NCBI GenBank assembly: GCA_035544955.1
Contig: DASZZN010000049.1
Span: 22,018-86,017, forward strand
Source: Candidatus Dormiibacterota bacterium
GTDB lineage: Bacteria > Chloroflexota > Dormibacteria > CF-121
Direction: 5' to 3'
DNA length: 64,000 nucleotides
In this document: positions 49,764-58,199 of the stretch, piece by piece
Layout: each line of letters starts with the position of its first letter
How positions within the stretch are numbered: the first letter of the stretch is position 1
Translations under genes and position numbers: made by a program
The notes under the pieces: generated by a model
Database searches by the model: none
What the model was told of the DNA's origin: nothing
What the model saw: only the letters and a program-made list of their open reading frames with translations

Positions 49764-50150
49764 TCAGGGGCTTGGCTGCGAGATCCCGATCAGGTTGCCT
49801 TCGCTGTCCTTGAACCATGCGGCCCGGGCATAGCCCACGTCGGCGATCCCGTCCGTCGTCTTGAGCCCTGGGCTGTCGTATTCCTCGAAGGTGAGACCGC
49901 GGGAACGAAGCTCCTTGACCGCCGCCACCACGTCCTCGACCATCAGCGCCATCTGGGTGTGGGCGCCGGACGCCACGCCGCCACTGCGGAAGAGCCGGAA
50001 CCTCGTGCCGTCCGCGAGGCGGTAGCGGAGACCGATCCGCTCCTCGCTGGTCGGTGTCAATCCGAGCTTTTCGGCGTAAAAGGCCCTCGCGCGCTCGAGA
50101 TCCTTGGCGGGGATCGTCGACTCGACCAGCGCGCGCTCCAGGATGCCCAC
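49764..50150 (-). CDS. VOC/glyoxalase-fold protein
   Basis: A 128-residue protein of the VOC superfamily: ALVESTIPAKDLERARAFYAEKLGLTP, GTRFRLFRSGG, HTQMALMVEDVVAAVKELRSRGLTFEE and WFKDSEGNLIGISQ. Typical of uncharacterised glyoxalase/bleomycin-resistance-like proteins. Divergent from the Ku gene by 45 bases and convergent with the rhodanese gene. Confidence 0.88.
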   Translation of the reverse strand: MGILERALVESTIPAKDLERARAFYAEKLGLTPTSEERIGLRYRLADGTRFRLFRSGGVASGAHTQMALMVEDVVAAVKELRSRGLTFEEYDSPGLKTTDGIADVGYARAAWFKDSEGNLIGISQPSP

Positions 50151-50195
50151 GTCCTTCGGGCTATGATACGGCGCCGCCAGCGCGATAATCAGAGG

Positions 50196-51131
50196 ATGGC
50201 GCGTGCGGTGTGGTCGGGAACCATCAGCTTCGGCCTGGTCAGCGTGCCGGTGCGCCTATACCCGGCAACCCGACGGAAGGACGTTCGCTTTCACGAGATC
50301 GATCGGTCGAGCGGGCAGCGGATCCGCCACCAGAAGGTGATCGAGGTTGCCGCCGCCACCCCAACCCTCCCAGAACGTCTCAAACGCTCGCTTGGCACTA
50401 AAGCGCCGCTCGCGTGGGCCGACGGGCCCGGCGGGGGGAGGGTCGGGGTGGGGGGTGACCCGACGCCCCGCCCGGTCACCCGGGACGATGTCGTCAAGGG
50501 GTTCGAGGTCGCCAAGGACCGCTATGTCACGGTCGATCGCGAGGAGCTGGAGGAGCTCGCCCCCGAACGAACCCGGACCATCGACGTCGAGCAGTTCGTC
50601 GACGCGTCCGCGGTCGACCCGATCTACTTCGACGTCAGCTATTACGCCGTGCCCGACCGGGATTACGAGCGTGCCTATGGGTTGTTGGTCGATGCCATGC
50701 GGGACACCGGGAAGATGGCGATCTGCTGGTTCGTGCTGCGCCGCAAGCGATACCTTGCCGCGCTTCGTCCGCATGGCCGGCTCATGGTGCTGACCACCAT
50801 GTTCCATGCCGACGAGATCCTGCCGGCAGCTGGCCTCGAACCGTCCAAGCCCGCGGACCTAAGGAAGAACGAACGCGAGATGGCGTCGCTGTTGATCAAC
50901 ACCCTATCCGGACCTTTCGAGCCCGAGCGTTATCCCGATGCGTATCGCCAGCGCCTCACTGCGCTGATCGAAGGCCGGGCCGCCTCTGCCCGCCCGGCGG
51001 GAATCGGGGTGCCGGCGGGCACCGGAGTGCAGGACCTGATGTCAGCGCTGCGGGCCAGCGTCGAGCAAGCGCGGCAGGCGTCCAAGAACCGCGGGAAGCC
51101 GGCGGCGCGGCGCAAGCGAAAGAGCGCCTGA
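50196..51131 (+). CDS. ku: Ku DNA end-binding protein with an in-frame repeat insertion
   Basis: Bacterial Ku, 311 residues, binds DNA ends for non-homologous end joining with LigD (no ligD in this window). Family blocks: MARAVWSGTISFGLVSVPVRLY, RIRHQKV, DDVVKGFEVAKDRYV, DPIYFDVSYYAVPD, GKMAICWFVLRRKRYLAALRPHG and a Lys/Arg-rich tail. Between RIRHQKV and DDVVKGFE, where relatives have roughly ten residues, this protein has about 45 (51-95), Gly/Pro-rich, encoded by a repeat element (50356-50451) that keeps the frame. The start ATG 50196 has AGAGG upstream. Confidence 0.9.
   Translation: MARAVWSGTISFGLVSVPVRLYPATRRKDVRFHEIDRSSGQRIRHQKVIEVAAATPTLPERLKRSLGTKAPLAWADGPGGGRVGVGGDPTPRPVTRDDVVKGFEVAKDRYVTVDREELEELAPERTRTIDVEQFVDASAVDPIYFDVSYYAVPDRDYERAYGLLVDAMRDTGKMAICWFVLRRKRYLAALRPHGRLMVLTTMFHADEILPAAGLEPSKPADLRKNEREMASLLINTLSGPFEPERYPDAYRQRLTALIEGRAASARPAGIGVPAGTGVQDLMSALRASVEQARQASKNRGKPAARRKRKSA
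50356..50451. mobile_element. MITE-like repeat inside the Ku coding sequence
   Basis: Ends are near-perfect inverted repeats: CACCCCAACCCTCCC (50357-50371) and GGGAGGGTCGGGGTG (50436-50450), 14 of 15 pairs, plus one more C/G pair outside. The ~96-base element keeps the Ku frame (32 codons). Its inner part (50373-50418) matches the 45-bp arms at the thiolase (40 of 46 positions). No transposase is encoded; no target duplication is obvious. Confidence 0.7.
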
Positions 51132-51160
51132 GGCTCGAACCGGTCGGATCGGAATCGCCG

Positions 51161-51709
51161 TTAGCTGGCTAGGCGCCAGTCAGCCGGGCCACCCACCTCG
51201 TCGAGGAGCCAGTTGGGGTTGCCCGGATGTCGGACAAAGGTCCAGTATTCGGTAAAGCCATCTGGAATTGGTGTGCCGGTGGGCATCCGTCCGCTACGTT
51301 CGTCCAGGGCGCCAATGACGACGGTGCCCTCGAACTCGACGGTGATGATGTCGGCGTCAGGTTCGACAAGAATCCGGGCAATGCTCGCGGTGTCGATATC
51401 GAGCCGAGTGAGCACGGTCCGGCGATGCCGGGCTGACTGGGCGTCCGCGCGCGCCTTCCATTGGTTGTACATGAGGTCGGTGAGCTGGGTCCGGAACGAC
51501 TCCAGCGTGCGGTCGGCCCGGGCCTTCTGCAGGGTCATGAAGGTGGCCTTTGCCTGGTTAAGGAACGACGCGTCGTCGAACGAGGGATCGCGGGCAAGCA
51601 GCTGCTGCCGGGACTGGGCTGTCACCGACTGCCCGCTGACCTTGGCGAGCCGCTGAATATCGTCGTCGGTGTCAAACGGGTCCTTCTCAAGCGGGGGGAA
51701 TTTGGGCAT
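51161..51709 (-). CDS. Tim44-like domain protein
   Basis: A 182-residue protein whose C-terminal two thirds resemble the Tim44-like (lipid-binding, NTF2-like) domain: DPSFDDASFLNQAKATFMTLQKARADRTLESFR, TVLTRLDIDTASI, ADIITVEFEG and EYWTFVRHPGNPNWLLDEV. No membrane helix is present in this frame. Role unknown. Confidence 0.75.
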   Translation of the reverse strand: MPKFPPLEKDPFDTDDDIQRLAKVSGQSVTAQSRQQLLARDPSFDDASFLNQAKATFMTLQKARADRTLESFRTQLTDLMYNQWKARADAQSARHRRTVLTRLDIDTASIARILVEPDADIITVEFEGTVVIGALDERSGRMPTGTPIPDGFTEYWTFVRHPGNPNWLLDEVGGPADWRLAS

Positions 51710-51752
51710 TTGGGGTATATCGCCGACCTGCGGAATTCCCTGCGTCCTTTAC

Positions 51753-52214
51753 TCAGCGGTCGGGGTGATCGCTGGGGGTCGCACTATAGGAGACCCAGGG
51801 GCCGCGCCGGCCGCCGTGGCGGTCGTAGAAACGCTGGGCGCCCTGGTTGTCAGCGGCGGTGACCCAATCAAGTCGGGCGTAACCGTGCACCGTTGCGTAA
51901 GCCAGGCTGGCGTCGAAGAGCGCCGCGCCGACGCCACGATTGCGAAGGGAGGGGTCGACAAAGAGGTCGTTCATGACGAGGATGCGCTCGGCGACCAGCG
52001 TGTCGAGACAGGCGTACAGGCTGGCGAAACCGTGAAGGCGGCCTGCCTCCTCGGCGACCAGCTGGACACCAAGCCCCGGATCCCGCTCCAGCAGATCAAG
52101 CATAGTCGCGATTTTCGACACGGCAGGAAAGGGGGTGCGGTAGAAGGCGAAATACCCCTTGATCAACTCGAGCAGCTGGGAGCGATCTTCACGTTCGGCC
52201 GGACGAACGACCAT
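51753..52214 (-). CDS. GNAT-family N-acetyltransferase
   Basis: A 153-residue GNAT protein: MVVRPAEREDRSQLLELI, ILVMNDLFVDPSLRNRGVGAALFDASL (acetyl-CoA pocket, RNRGVGAAL) and LDWVTAADNQGAQRFYDRHGGRRG. Acceptor substrate unknown. Divergent from the type III polyketide synthase by 23 bases. Confidence 0.9.
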   Translation of the reverse strand: MVVRPAEREDRSQLLELIKGYFAFYRTPFPAVSKIATMLDLLERDPGLGVQLVAEEAGRLHGFASLYACLDTLVAERILVMNDLFVDPSLRNRGVGAALFDASLAYATVHGYARLDWVTAADNQGAQRFYDRHGGRRGPWVSYSATPSDHPDR

Positions 52215-52237
52215 CGCGTCAGCCTAGCATCAGACTG

Positions 52238-53317
52238 ATGACATCTACAGCGAGCCCCGGTGTGGGAAGGCGAGCGCGACGGATGCCACTCGGCCACGCG
52301 CAGATCGCCGGCATGGCGACCGCGGTGCCGTCGACCACGGCCACCGTGGACGAGGTGTGGGACGCACTCGGCCGGGTACGCGGACGCCGCATGCCAAAGC
52401 TTCAGGGTGCGGAGGGGGCGCGGACCCGGTTTTTCGCCGAACCACTGACGTCCCTCATGGAGCGCCGGAGTCAGAGTCAGCAAACGGACGCCTATCTCGA
52501 ACATGCTCGGGTGCTGGCCCGGCAGGTGTGCTGCACGGCCCTGGAACGAAGCGGCTTCGCACCCACGGGCATCGGCCTCGTGATCGGTGTGTCGTGCACC
52601 GGCGTCGTGCTACCATCGCTCGACGCCGAACTGATCCCGTTGATCGGCCTGCGGCCGGACGTCGCCCGGCTCCCGATCACGGAGCTCGGATGCGGCGGCG
52701 GGGTAGCAGGGCTGGCGCGGGGGCTCGACTACCTGCGCGCCTACCCGCAGCGGGGCGTGCTGCTCTTCGCCGTCGAGATCCCGTCGCTCACGTTCCAGCC
52801 CGACGATCGCTCGGTCGACAACCTCGTGGCCGCGATTGTCTTTGCCGATGGCGCCGGGGCGGTGGTCCTGCGTGGGGGTGACGGCCCCGGCTGGACGCTC
52901 GAGGACGTCGGCACGGTCCTGGTGCCGGAGGGCGCTCGCCATCTTCGCTACGAGCTGCGCGACGGTGGGCTTCGTGTGATTCTCAGCCGCGAGCTTCCTG
53001 ATGTGGTGGAGAAGCACCTGCGTGGTGCGGTCGAAACGTTTCTCGGGGAGGCCGGCCTCGGTCTGGCGGACCTCGACGGGGTTGCCGCGCACCCGGGAGG
53101 GCCGCGCATCGTCGACGCCATCGAACACGCGTTGGACCTTCATCCCGACGCGCTGGCCACCTCGCGCTCGGTATTCGCGGGCAATGGCAACGCGTCGAGC
53201 GCCGGCATCTTCTTTGTGCTCGAGGAGATGCAGCGCAGCGGAACGAAAGGTCGGGTGCTGGCCATCGCACTCGGTCCAGGTCTTTCAATCGAGCTGGCGC
53301 TGATGCGGCTGTCGTGA
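52238..53317 (+). CDS. type III polyketide synthase (chalcone/stilbene synthase-like)
   Basis: A 359-residue homodimeric type III PKS. The Cys-His-Asn triad is present: C152 (ELGCGGGVAGLA), H285 (GVAAHPGGPR) and N318 (GNGNASSAG). Bacterial relatives condense acyl-CoA starters with malonyl-CoA to alkylpyrones or alkylresorcinols. It overlaps the methyltransferase gene by 4 bases and is followed by a convergent FAD enzyme, reminiscent of the Streptomyces srsABC phenolic-lipid set. ATG 52238 is the first in-frame start. Confidence 0.92.
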   Translation: MTSTASPGVGRRARRMPLGHAQIAGMATAVPSTTATVDEVWDALGRVRGRRMPKLQGAEGARTRFFAEPLTSLMERRSQSQQTDAYLEHARVLARQVCCTALERSGFAPTGIGLVIGVSCTGVVLPSLDAELIPLIGLRPDVARLPITELGCGGGVAGLARGLDYLRAYPQRGVLLFAVEIPSLTFQPDDRSVDNLVAAIVFADGAGAVVLRGGDGPGWTLEDVGTVLVPEGARHLRYELRDGGLRVILSRELPDVVEKHLRGAVETFLGEAGLGLADLDGVAAHPGGPRIVDAIEHALDLHPDALATSRSVFAGNGNASSAGIFFVLEEMQRSGTKGRVLAIALGPGLSIELALMRLS

Positions 53318-53895
53318 GTCCCCGGCGGTACGCGGCGGTCTTACTCGCCTTTGGTTCGCAGCGGGGCCTCGAGCTGCTCTACTCTGCGCGGAACGAGCGA
53401 TTGATCCGAGGCCGCCAGCCATCCGCGCCGCAGGCTGGGAGGTCGATCTTCAAGTGGATCGCTCTTGTCAATGTCGGCCTCTTCACGCTTCCCGCCCTCG
53501 AGCGGTGGTGGCGCGGGCATCCACCGCCTCCCGCGACTGCCGCGGCCGGCTGGATCGCATCGGTGTCCGCGCTCGCCCTTCGCCTCAGCGTGCTGATCAG
53601 TCTCCGGGGATCATGGACGGTGCGCGCCGTGGTGCCGAGCGATTTGCGCATTGTCGACCGCGGCCCGTACCGCTTTATCCGCCATCCGAACTACGTCGCA
53701 CTCGGCCTCGAATTCCTCGGCCTTCCGCTGATTGGCGGCGCCTATGCCAGTACAGTCGTTCTCGGCGTGGCCAATGCTCTGCTGCTCCGCCGGCGGATTC
53801 AGGAAGAGGACGTGCTGCTGATGGCGATCCCGGCGTACCGCGAGCGGATGGCGGACAAGCCCGCCTTCCTGCCGCGCCTGGTCAGCGGCCGCTGA
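53314..53895 (+). CDS. ICMT-type membrane methyltransferase
   Basis: A 193-residue membrane protein with about four helices and the isoprenylcysteine carboxyl methyltransferase hallmark: VDRGPYRFIRHPNYVALGLEFLG (SAM site) and a C-terminal IQEEDVLLMAIPAYRERMADKPAFLPR. GTG start overlaps the PKS stop. Its link to the PKS suggests O-methylation of a lipid-like polyketide phenol. It overlaps the convergent flavoenzyme end by 14 bases. Confidence 0.9.
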   Translation: MSPRRYAAVLLAFGSQRGLELLYSARNERLIRGRQPSAPQAGRSIFKWIALVNVGLFTLPALERWWRGHPPPPATAAAGWIASVSALALRLSVLISLRGSWTVRAVVPSDLRIVDRGPYRFIRHPNYVALGLEFLGLPLIGGAYASTVVLGVANALLLRRRIQEEDVLLMAIPAYRERMADKPAFLPRLVSGR

Positions 53896-55051
53896 ACATC
53901 CGGATCCACTCCCGCGGAGTGACGCGGTTGAATCCCCAGTAGCCGAAGCCGATCCCGAGCAAGGTCGTCAGCGTCTGGGGAGCGCGTTGATGGCTGCGCA
54001 TGGCGCGCTCGACCAACGCCGGTGTGCGGCTCAACCGGAGGAACAGCGCGGCCACGCGACGCGGGTCTTTCGTCAGCCGGCGGTGCAGCTGCCGGTAGGC
54101 ACGCTCGGGATTCGGGTTGTCCAGGGCGGCAGCGAAGGCGCGTGCCTGGCGCAGGCCAGCGGCGATGCCCTCTCCGGTGATGGGGTCGGTGAACCCAGCG
54201 GCATCGCCGATCAAGAAGATGCCATCGCGGGCAACCGTCGACGCGCGATACCAGAAGGGACCCACGGCTGAAACGGAACCAGCCATCTCCGCGTTGCGCA
54301 GCGCCGGCCGCAAGGACTGGGCGACCTCTCGGTAGTTCGACTCGAGCCGGCCGCCGAACTCGCGCATGCGATCCTGGTAGCAGAGCAGTCCGACCATTCG
54401 CTGGTTGCCAGCCACCGGACCTTCGTAGACCTCGAGGCCACGGTCGAAAGTGATCCGCACCCAGGGATCGACGGGCCCGTCCATCGTCCAGTGGGCGACG
54501 ATGCCGTAGCGGTGGGGCGGACGCGGGCCAACCGTCCAACCCAGGCGATGACGAAACGCGGAACGCAGGCCATCGGCCACGGCCACGAAGCGAGCGCGGA
54601 CCTCGCCGGCCGCGGTGATCACCGTCGCCATGCCATCGGTGCCCGTTCTGACATCGCGCGCTTCCGTGTTAGGGCAGAACTGGATCCGGGAATCGTGACC
54701 GAGCGCGTCGACCAGGCGAGCATCGAAGGTGAGCCGCCGGATTCCCAGTCCCGCTTGTTCGCCGTCATGCTCGGGAAAGGGCACCGCCACCTGTGGTTGC
54801 TCGGCCAACCCGAACTGGATTCCCTCGAGCGGTGGCGCCCCGCTCGAGATGACCCCATCCTCGAGGCCAAGCTCGCGCAATGCCGGCCGCCCGCCTGGCA
54901 TCAGCCCTTCACCACATGGCTTGTTGCGGGGAAAATCCTGCTTGTCGAAGATGATCACCCGATGGCCACGTCGCGCGGCAAAGAGCGCCGCGGCGGCTCC
55001 GGCCGGCCCAGCGCCAACCACCGCGACATCGGCGTCGAGCGCTGGTATCAC
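53882..55051 (-). CDS. FAD-dependent oxidoreductase (geranylgeranyl-reductase-like)
   Basis: A 389-residue flavoprotein of the geranylgeranyl reductase/aromatic hydroxylase type: VAVVGAGPAGAAAALFAARRGH (FAD site) near the N-terminus, FPRNKPCGEGLMPGG, and the second FAD motif GIFLIGDAAGFTDPITGEGIAAG. GTG start at 55051. It could hydroxylate or reduce the polyketide made by the neighbouring PKS and methyltransferase; it is convergent with them, so separately transcribed. Confidence 0.9.
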   Translation of the reverse strand: MIPALDADVAVVGAGPAGAAAALFAARRGHRVIIFDKQDFPRNKPCGEGLMPGGRPALRELGLEDGVISSGAPPLEGIQFGLAEQPQVAVPFPEHDGEQAGLGIRRLTFDARLVDALGHDSRIQFCPNTEARDVRTGTDGMATVITAAGEVRARFVAVADGLRSAFRHRLGWTVGPRPPHRYGIVAHWTMDGPVDPWVRITFDRGLEVYEGPVAGNQRMVGLLCYQDRMREFGGRLESNYREVAQSLRPALRNAEMAGSVSAVGPFWYRASTVARDGIFLIGDAAGFTDPITGEGIAAGLRQARAFAAALDNPNPERAYRQLHRRLTKDPRRVAALFLRLSRTPALVERAMRSHQRAPQTLTTLLGIGFGYWGFNRVTPREWIRMFSGR

Positions 55052-55059
55052 TCGGTCAG

Positions 55060-55176
55060 TGGCAGCTCACCGAGATCGAGACCTGTAGGGCTGCCAACCC
55101 GCGCTGCTACGTCAAGCTGATCGGTCATGACCGGCGCCGCCAGACGCAGGCGGTCAGCTTCGTGGTCCACCGGCCC
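55060..55176 (+). pseudogene. rbcS: relic of a RuBisCO small subunit gene (C-terminal part)
   Basis: The plus frame beginning at TGG 55060 reads WQLTEI, then ETCRAANPRCYVKLIG, HDRRR and QTQAVSFVVHRP. This matches the conserved C-terminal end of form I RuBisCO small subunits (pattern EhxxCRxxxPxxYVKLhGYDxxxQxQxhSFhVxRP). The N-terminal two thirds are absent; the divergent flavoenzyme start lies right upstream. There is no start codon and no stop directly after HRP, and no rbcL is in the window. About 39 codons remain. Confidence 0.65.
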
Positions 55177-55184
55177 AGAAGCTG

Positions 55185-55568
55185 CTACGGCGCTGGCGGA
55201 TTCTCCGGGACGAGTGATTCGGGCTTTTTCGTTTCGGCGGCGGGTTCCGCGCTTCGCTCCGCACGCTTCGAACGGGACGGCGCCGTGGCGGCCGCTGTGG
55301 GTTCGCTCGGGACGGTGACCTGCGCCGGTAGCTCACCGTGCACCCGGCCGGGCAGGCGTGAACTGACAAACCCGCGCCAGCGGCTGGTGCGCTCCACCGC
55401 GGCCTGCGCAGCGCCCGAGAGTTGGTGAAGCGCCGCCTGGCGTCGAGCGTTGCCCCGTTCCCGGTCACCCAGGTAAGCGATGGCTGCGCCGGCGACTGCG
55501 GCAACCCCGAGCCACAGCCGGCTTACACCCGACTTCGCGCGCAAATTTCTCTGGTCTTGTGACTTCAT
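55185..55568 (-). CDS. YtxH-like small membrane-associated protein
   Basis: A 127-residue protein with one hydrophobic helix near the N-terminus (VSRLWLGVAAVAGAAIAYLGD) followed by an Arg/Ala-rich helix (RERGNARRQAALHQLSGAAQAAVERT) and a Pro/Ala/Glu-rich C-terminus. The layout resembles YtxH/GvpP-type stress-associated proteins, but the family call is weak. AAGGGG lies near ATG 55568. Confidence 0.6.
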   Translation of the reverse strand: MKSQDQRNLRAKSGVSRLWLGVAAVAGAAIAYLGDRERGNARRQAALHQLSGAAQAAVERTSRWRGFVSSRLPGRVHGELPAQVTVPSEPTAAATAPSRSKRAERSAEPAAETKKPESLVPENPPAP

Positions 55569-55705
55569 GGCATGTCCCCTTGCAATCTCATGCAGCGGCG
55601 AGCGGTGAACTCCTAATAGCGTATCCCAATTCTTACGTCAGCTGCCGCCATCGACGACGCGCGGGCCGGGCCCGCCTCCAGCCTCTCTTTTGTCAGACTT
55701 ACGGT

Positions 55706-55900
55706 ATGTGCCGAAGTATCAAGACGCTCCGCCGCCGTGACGAAAAGCCAACCGACCAGGAGATTCACGACGCCGCCCTGCAGTTCGTGCGCAAGATCAG
55801 CGGCTACCGCGTGCCGTCACGCGCCAATACGCCGGCGTTCGAATCGGCGGTGCGCGACGTGAGCGCCAGCTCGCGCCGCCTGCTCGACGCGATCGCTTAG
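55706..55900 (+). CDS. DUF2277 family protein
   Basis: A 64-residue protein: MCRSIKTLRRRDEKPTDQEIHDAALQFVRKISGYR followed by AFESAVRDVSASSRRLLDAI. This is the DUF2277 pattern of small helical proteins. ATG 55706 is the natural start. Convergent with a large histidine kinase, with a 4-base overlap at the 3' ends. Confidence 0.9.
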   Translation: MCRSIKTLRRRDEKPTDQEIHDAALQFVRKISGYRVPSRANTPAFESAVRDVSASSRRLLDAIA

Positions 55901-57621
55901 GACGTCGCCAGCCGCAGGCGCAAGACGAAGGTCGAGCCCTTGCCTGGCTGGCTCGCCTGCAACTGCAGTGAGCCGCCCATCTGCTCGGCCAGGCCGCGGC
56001 TGAGGTAGAGGCCAAGGCCGCTTCCCGGTTTTTCCTTGGAGAGCCGGTCGGTGCCCCGGGCAAATCGCTCGAAGATCCGCGGCTGGTCAGCTGGTGCGAC
56101 ACCAATGCCGTCATCGGCAACGGTGATCGCCACCTGGGCCGCATCGCGCCGCGCCTGCATGCGGATGGTCGGAGAATGGTCGCTGTAGGTCAGGGCGTTG
56201 TTGAGGAGGTTGTCGAGGATCTTCCCAACCATGACCGGGTCGGCCAGCATGGTGCCCTCGTCACCTTGCTCAATCTCTATCGTCCCTTTGACCAGCTCGG
56301 CGCGGGGCCTCGCCCGCGCCACTGCCGCTTGCAACGCTTCCATGACCGAGAGCGGCTCGGCTTTGGGTATCAGAATCCTCCCTTCGAGGCGTGCCACCGT
56401 AAGGAGTTCGTCCGCTAGAAGCTTGGCTTCCTCCGTCTTTCGCTGGGCGGTCGCGAGGATATCCTTCAGGGTAGGCGGCAGTTCACCGAAGGCACCTTCC
56501 ATCGCCATCCCCAGGTAGCCGCTGGCGACGGTGAGGGGCGCGCGCAACTCGTGGACCGCCATGCTCATGAAGTCGCTCTTCGCCTGCTCCGCCTTCTGGG
56601 CCTGGGCGATCAGGCGGGCATTGCGCAGCAGGAGGGCGCCAAGCGTGGAAAAATGCTGCAGGGACTGGACCGCGACGGGCTCAAATGGCTCATCGATCTT
56701 GCGGCCCATCGCCAGCAGCCCGATCGTCTCGCCGCCGACCGCCAGCGGAGCGACCAGGAAGCGTCGATACGGCTGGACCACGGACTCGAGGCCTTCCGGG
56801 GCGCCGGTGTACTCCGCTGCGGTCAGTTCGACTGCGCGCCCTTTTGAGACCCCCGCCAGCACCCTGGGCATGAGCGGCCAGCGGCTGCCGACGAGCTCCC
56901 CCGTCGGGGTCGATTCGATCACCATCTCGCTGCCTTCGAGCCGCGCAAGCGACGTCCCGTCGGCGTCAACCGACGCGCCCGCGCGCTGCAGCAGGCGGCG
57001 CAGCACCTCATCCAGGTGCACCTGGCTGGCGACGTCCTCGGCCGCTTCCACCGCGAGGCGCAGCCGCGCAGCCGTCTCGTCGGCCCGCTTTCGCGCCGCT
57101 TGCCCCTCCTCATAGAGCCGGGCGTTGCGCAGCGCGAGCCCGGAGATCGTTCCCAGCAGCGTCAACGCCGCCAGGTCCGCCGACGTGAACGCCCGATCCT
57201 CGTAGCGACTGAACACCAGCATGCCGACTGCCCGTCCGCCGTGGACCAGTGGGACCACCGCCACGTGGCGTACGCTGCTGAGCGCCTGACGGAACTCCGG
57301 CGCGGCCTTGTCGGCCGCCAACCGACCGCCGAAGGTGGGCTGCAAGGTGTCGATCGCCTCTTGCACCAATGGCTGTCCCCCGAAGTAGTCGGCAGAGTAG
57401 CGTTGCCCGACCCAGGTCAGCTCGCCCGCCCGGCCGTAGGTGGCCTCGATCACGACGTGGTCGTCGACCAGGCTGGAGAGGGTGGCTCGATCCGCCTGCA
57501 CGGCATGCGTGCCGCGCTCCAGGATGCGGGCGATGACCTCCCGCGGATCGAGGGACCCGGCGACGTCGAGGGCGATCTGGATGAGTTCGCCGGGGTCCTC
57601 GTTTGGCTCATGTGCCAACAT
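55897..57621 (-). CDS. cytoplasmic histidine kinase with two GAF domains
   Basis: A 574-residue kinase without membrane helices. Two GAF-type sensor domains (about 10-160 and 195-340; FSRYEDRAFTSADLAALTLLG is the end of the first), a phosphoacceptor helix (DFMSMAVHELRAPLTVASGYL) and an ATPase domain (NLLNNALTYSD, DDGIGVAP, GSGLGLYLSR). Start ATG 57621 is chosen because upstream codons (to 57813) look non-coding. No response regulator is adjacent. Confidence 0.88.
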   Translation of the reverse strand: MLAHEPNEDPGELIQIALDVAGSLDPREVIARILERGTHAVQADRATLSSLVDDHVVIEATYGRAGELTWVGQRYSADYFGGQPLVQEAIDTLQPTFGGRLAADKAAPEFRQALSSVRHVAVVPLVHGGRAVGMLVFSRYEDRAFTSADLAALTLLGTISGLALRNARLYEEGQAARKRADETAARLRLAVEAAEDVASQVHLDEVLRRLLQRAGASVDADGTSLARLEGSEMVIESTPTGELVGSRWPLMPRVLAGVSKGRAVELTAAEYTGAPEGLESVVQPYRRFLVAPLAVGGETIGLLAMGRKIDEPFEPVAVQSLQHFSTLGALLLRNARLIAQAQKAEQAKSDFMSMAVHELRAPLTVASGYLGMAMEGAFGELPPTLKDILATAQRKTEEAKLLADELLTVARLEGRILIPKAEPLSVMEALQAAVARARPRAELVKGTIEIEQGDEGTMLADPVMVGKILDNLLNNALTYSDHSPTIRMQARRDAAQVAITVADDGIGVAPADQPRIFERFARGTDRLSKEKPGSGLGLYLSRGLAEQMGGSLQLQASQPGKGSTFVLRLRLATS

Positions 57622-57706
57622 GCCGCTGGAAAGATTACCGCAAGTGACACGGGGGTGCGTTATGACATCGACGGCAGCCGACAAGCTGCCATCGTCGATG
57701 TAAGCG

Positions 57707-58147
57707 CTAGCGCGTCGCGAAGGCGAAAAGTGGGTTCGGCTTGCCGGTCTCCGCGTATTGCTTGAGGCGCTCGACGATGAGGCCCCAGGTGTAGTTGATC
57801 GAGCCGAGGTCATCCTGCGAGACGGATGCCGGCCAGTCTGCGTGGCGGAATAGGACGCTGGTCTCGCCGTTTTCGGCAGGGGAGATGTCCCAGGTCACGG
57901 TCGTCCCATCCCAGTTGGGGAAGTCGGCGAGCGCCGTCCATTTGACCCGCGTTCCCGGCTTCAGCTCGTCGATTCGCATCCGCTGCGACGGCCCGCCAAA
58001 ACCGAAGGTGGAAATCGAGCCAACCTTGGGCTCGCTCTGGCTCGCCGACGTCCAGAAGGCGCCGAGCCCTTTGGCCGTCGAGACCGCCTCATAGATCTGC
58101 GCGGGAGTCGCCTTGACATTTACCTGATGCACCAGCGGAGCGGCCAT
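57707..58147 (-). CDS. SRPBCC/AHSA1-like protein
   Basis: A 146-residue SRPBCC protein: VNVKATPAQIYEAVSTAKGLGAFWTSAS, FGFGGPSQRMRIDELKPGTRVKWTAL, GTTVTWDISPAENGETSVLFRHADW and the terminal LKQYAETGKPN helix. ATG 58147 has AGGAGG 8 bases upstream. Divergent from an ArsR regulator across an AT-rich 52-base gap. Confidence 0.9.
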   Translation of the reverse strand: MAAPLVHQVNVKATPAQIYEAVSTAKGLGAFWTSASQSEPKVGSISTFGFGGPSQRMRIDELKPGTRVKWTALADFPNWDGTTVTWDISPAENGETSVLFRHADWPASVSQDDLGSINYTWGLIVERLKQYAETGKPNPLFAFATR

Positions 58148-58199
58148 GTTAGCATCCTCCTAAAGGAACGACTTAATTTAGAAGTAGCTTAAATAAGGC

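Noticed and set aside
50196..51131. Non-homologous end-joining locus
   Set aside because: Ku alone is present; no LigD or polymerase gene is found in the window.
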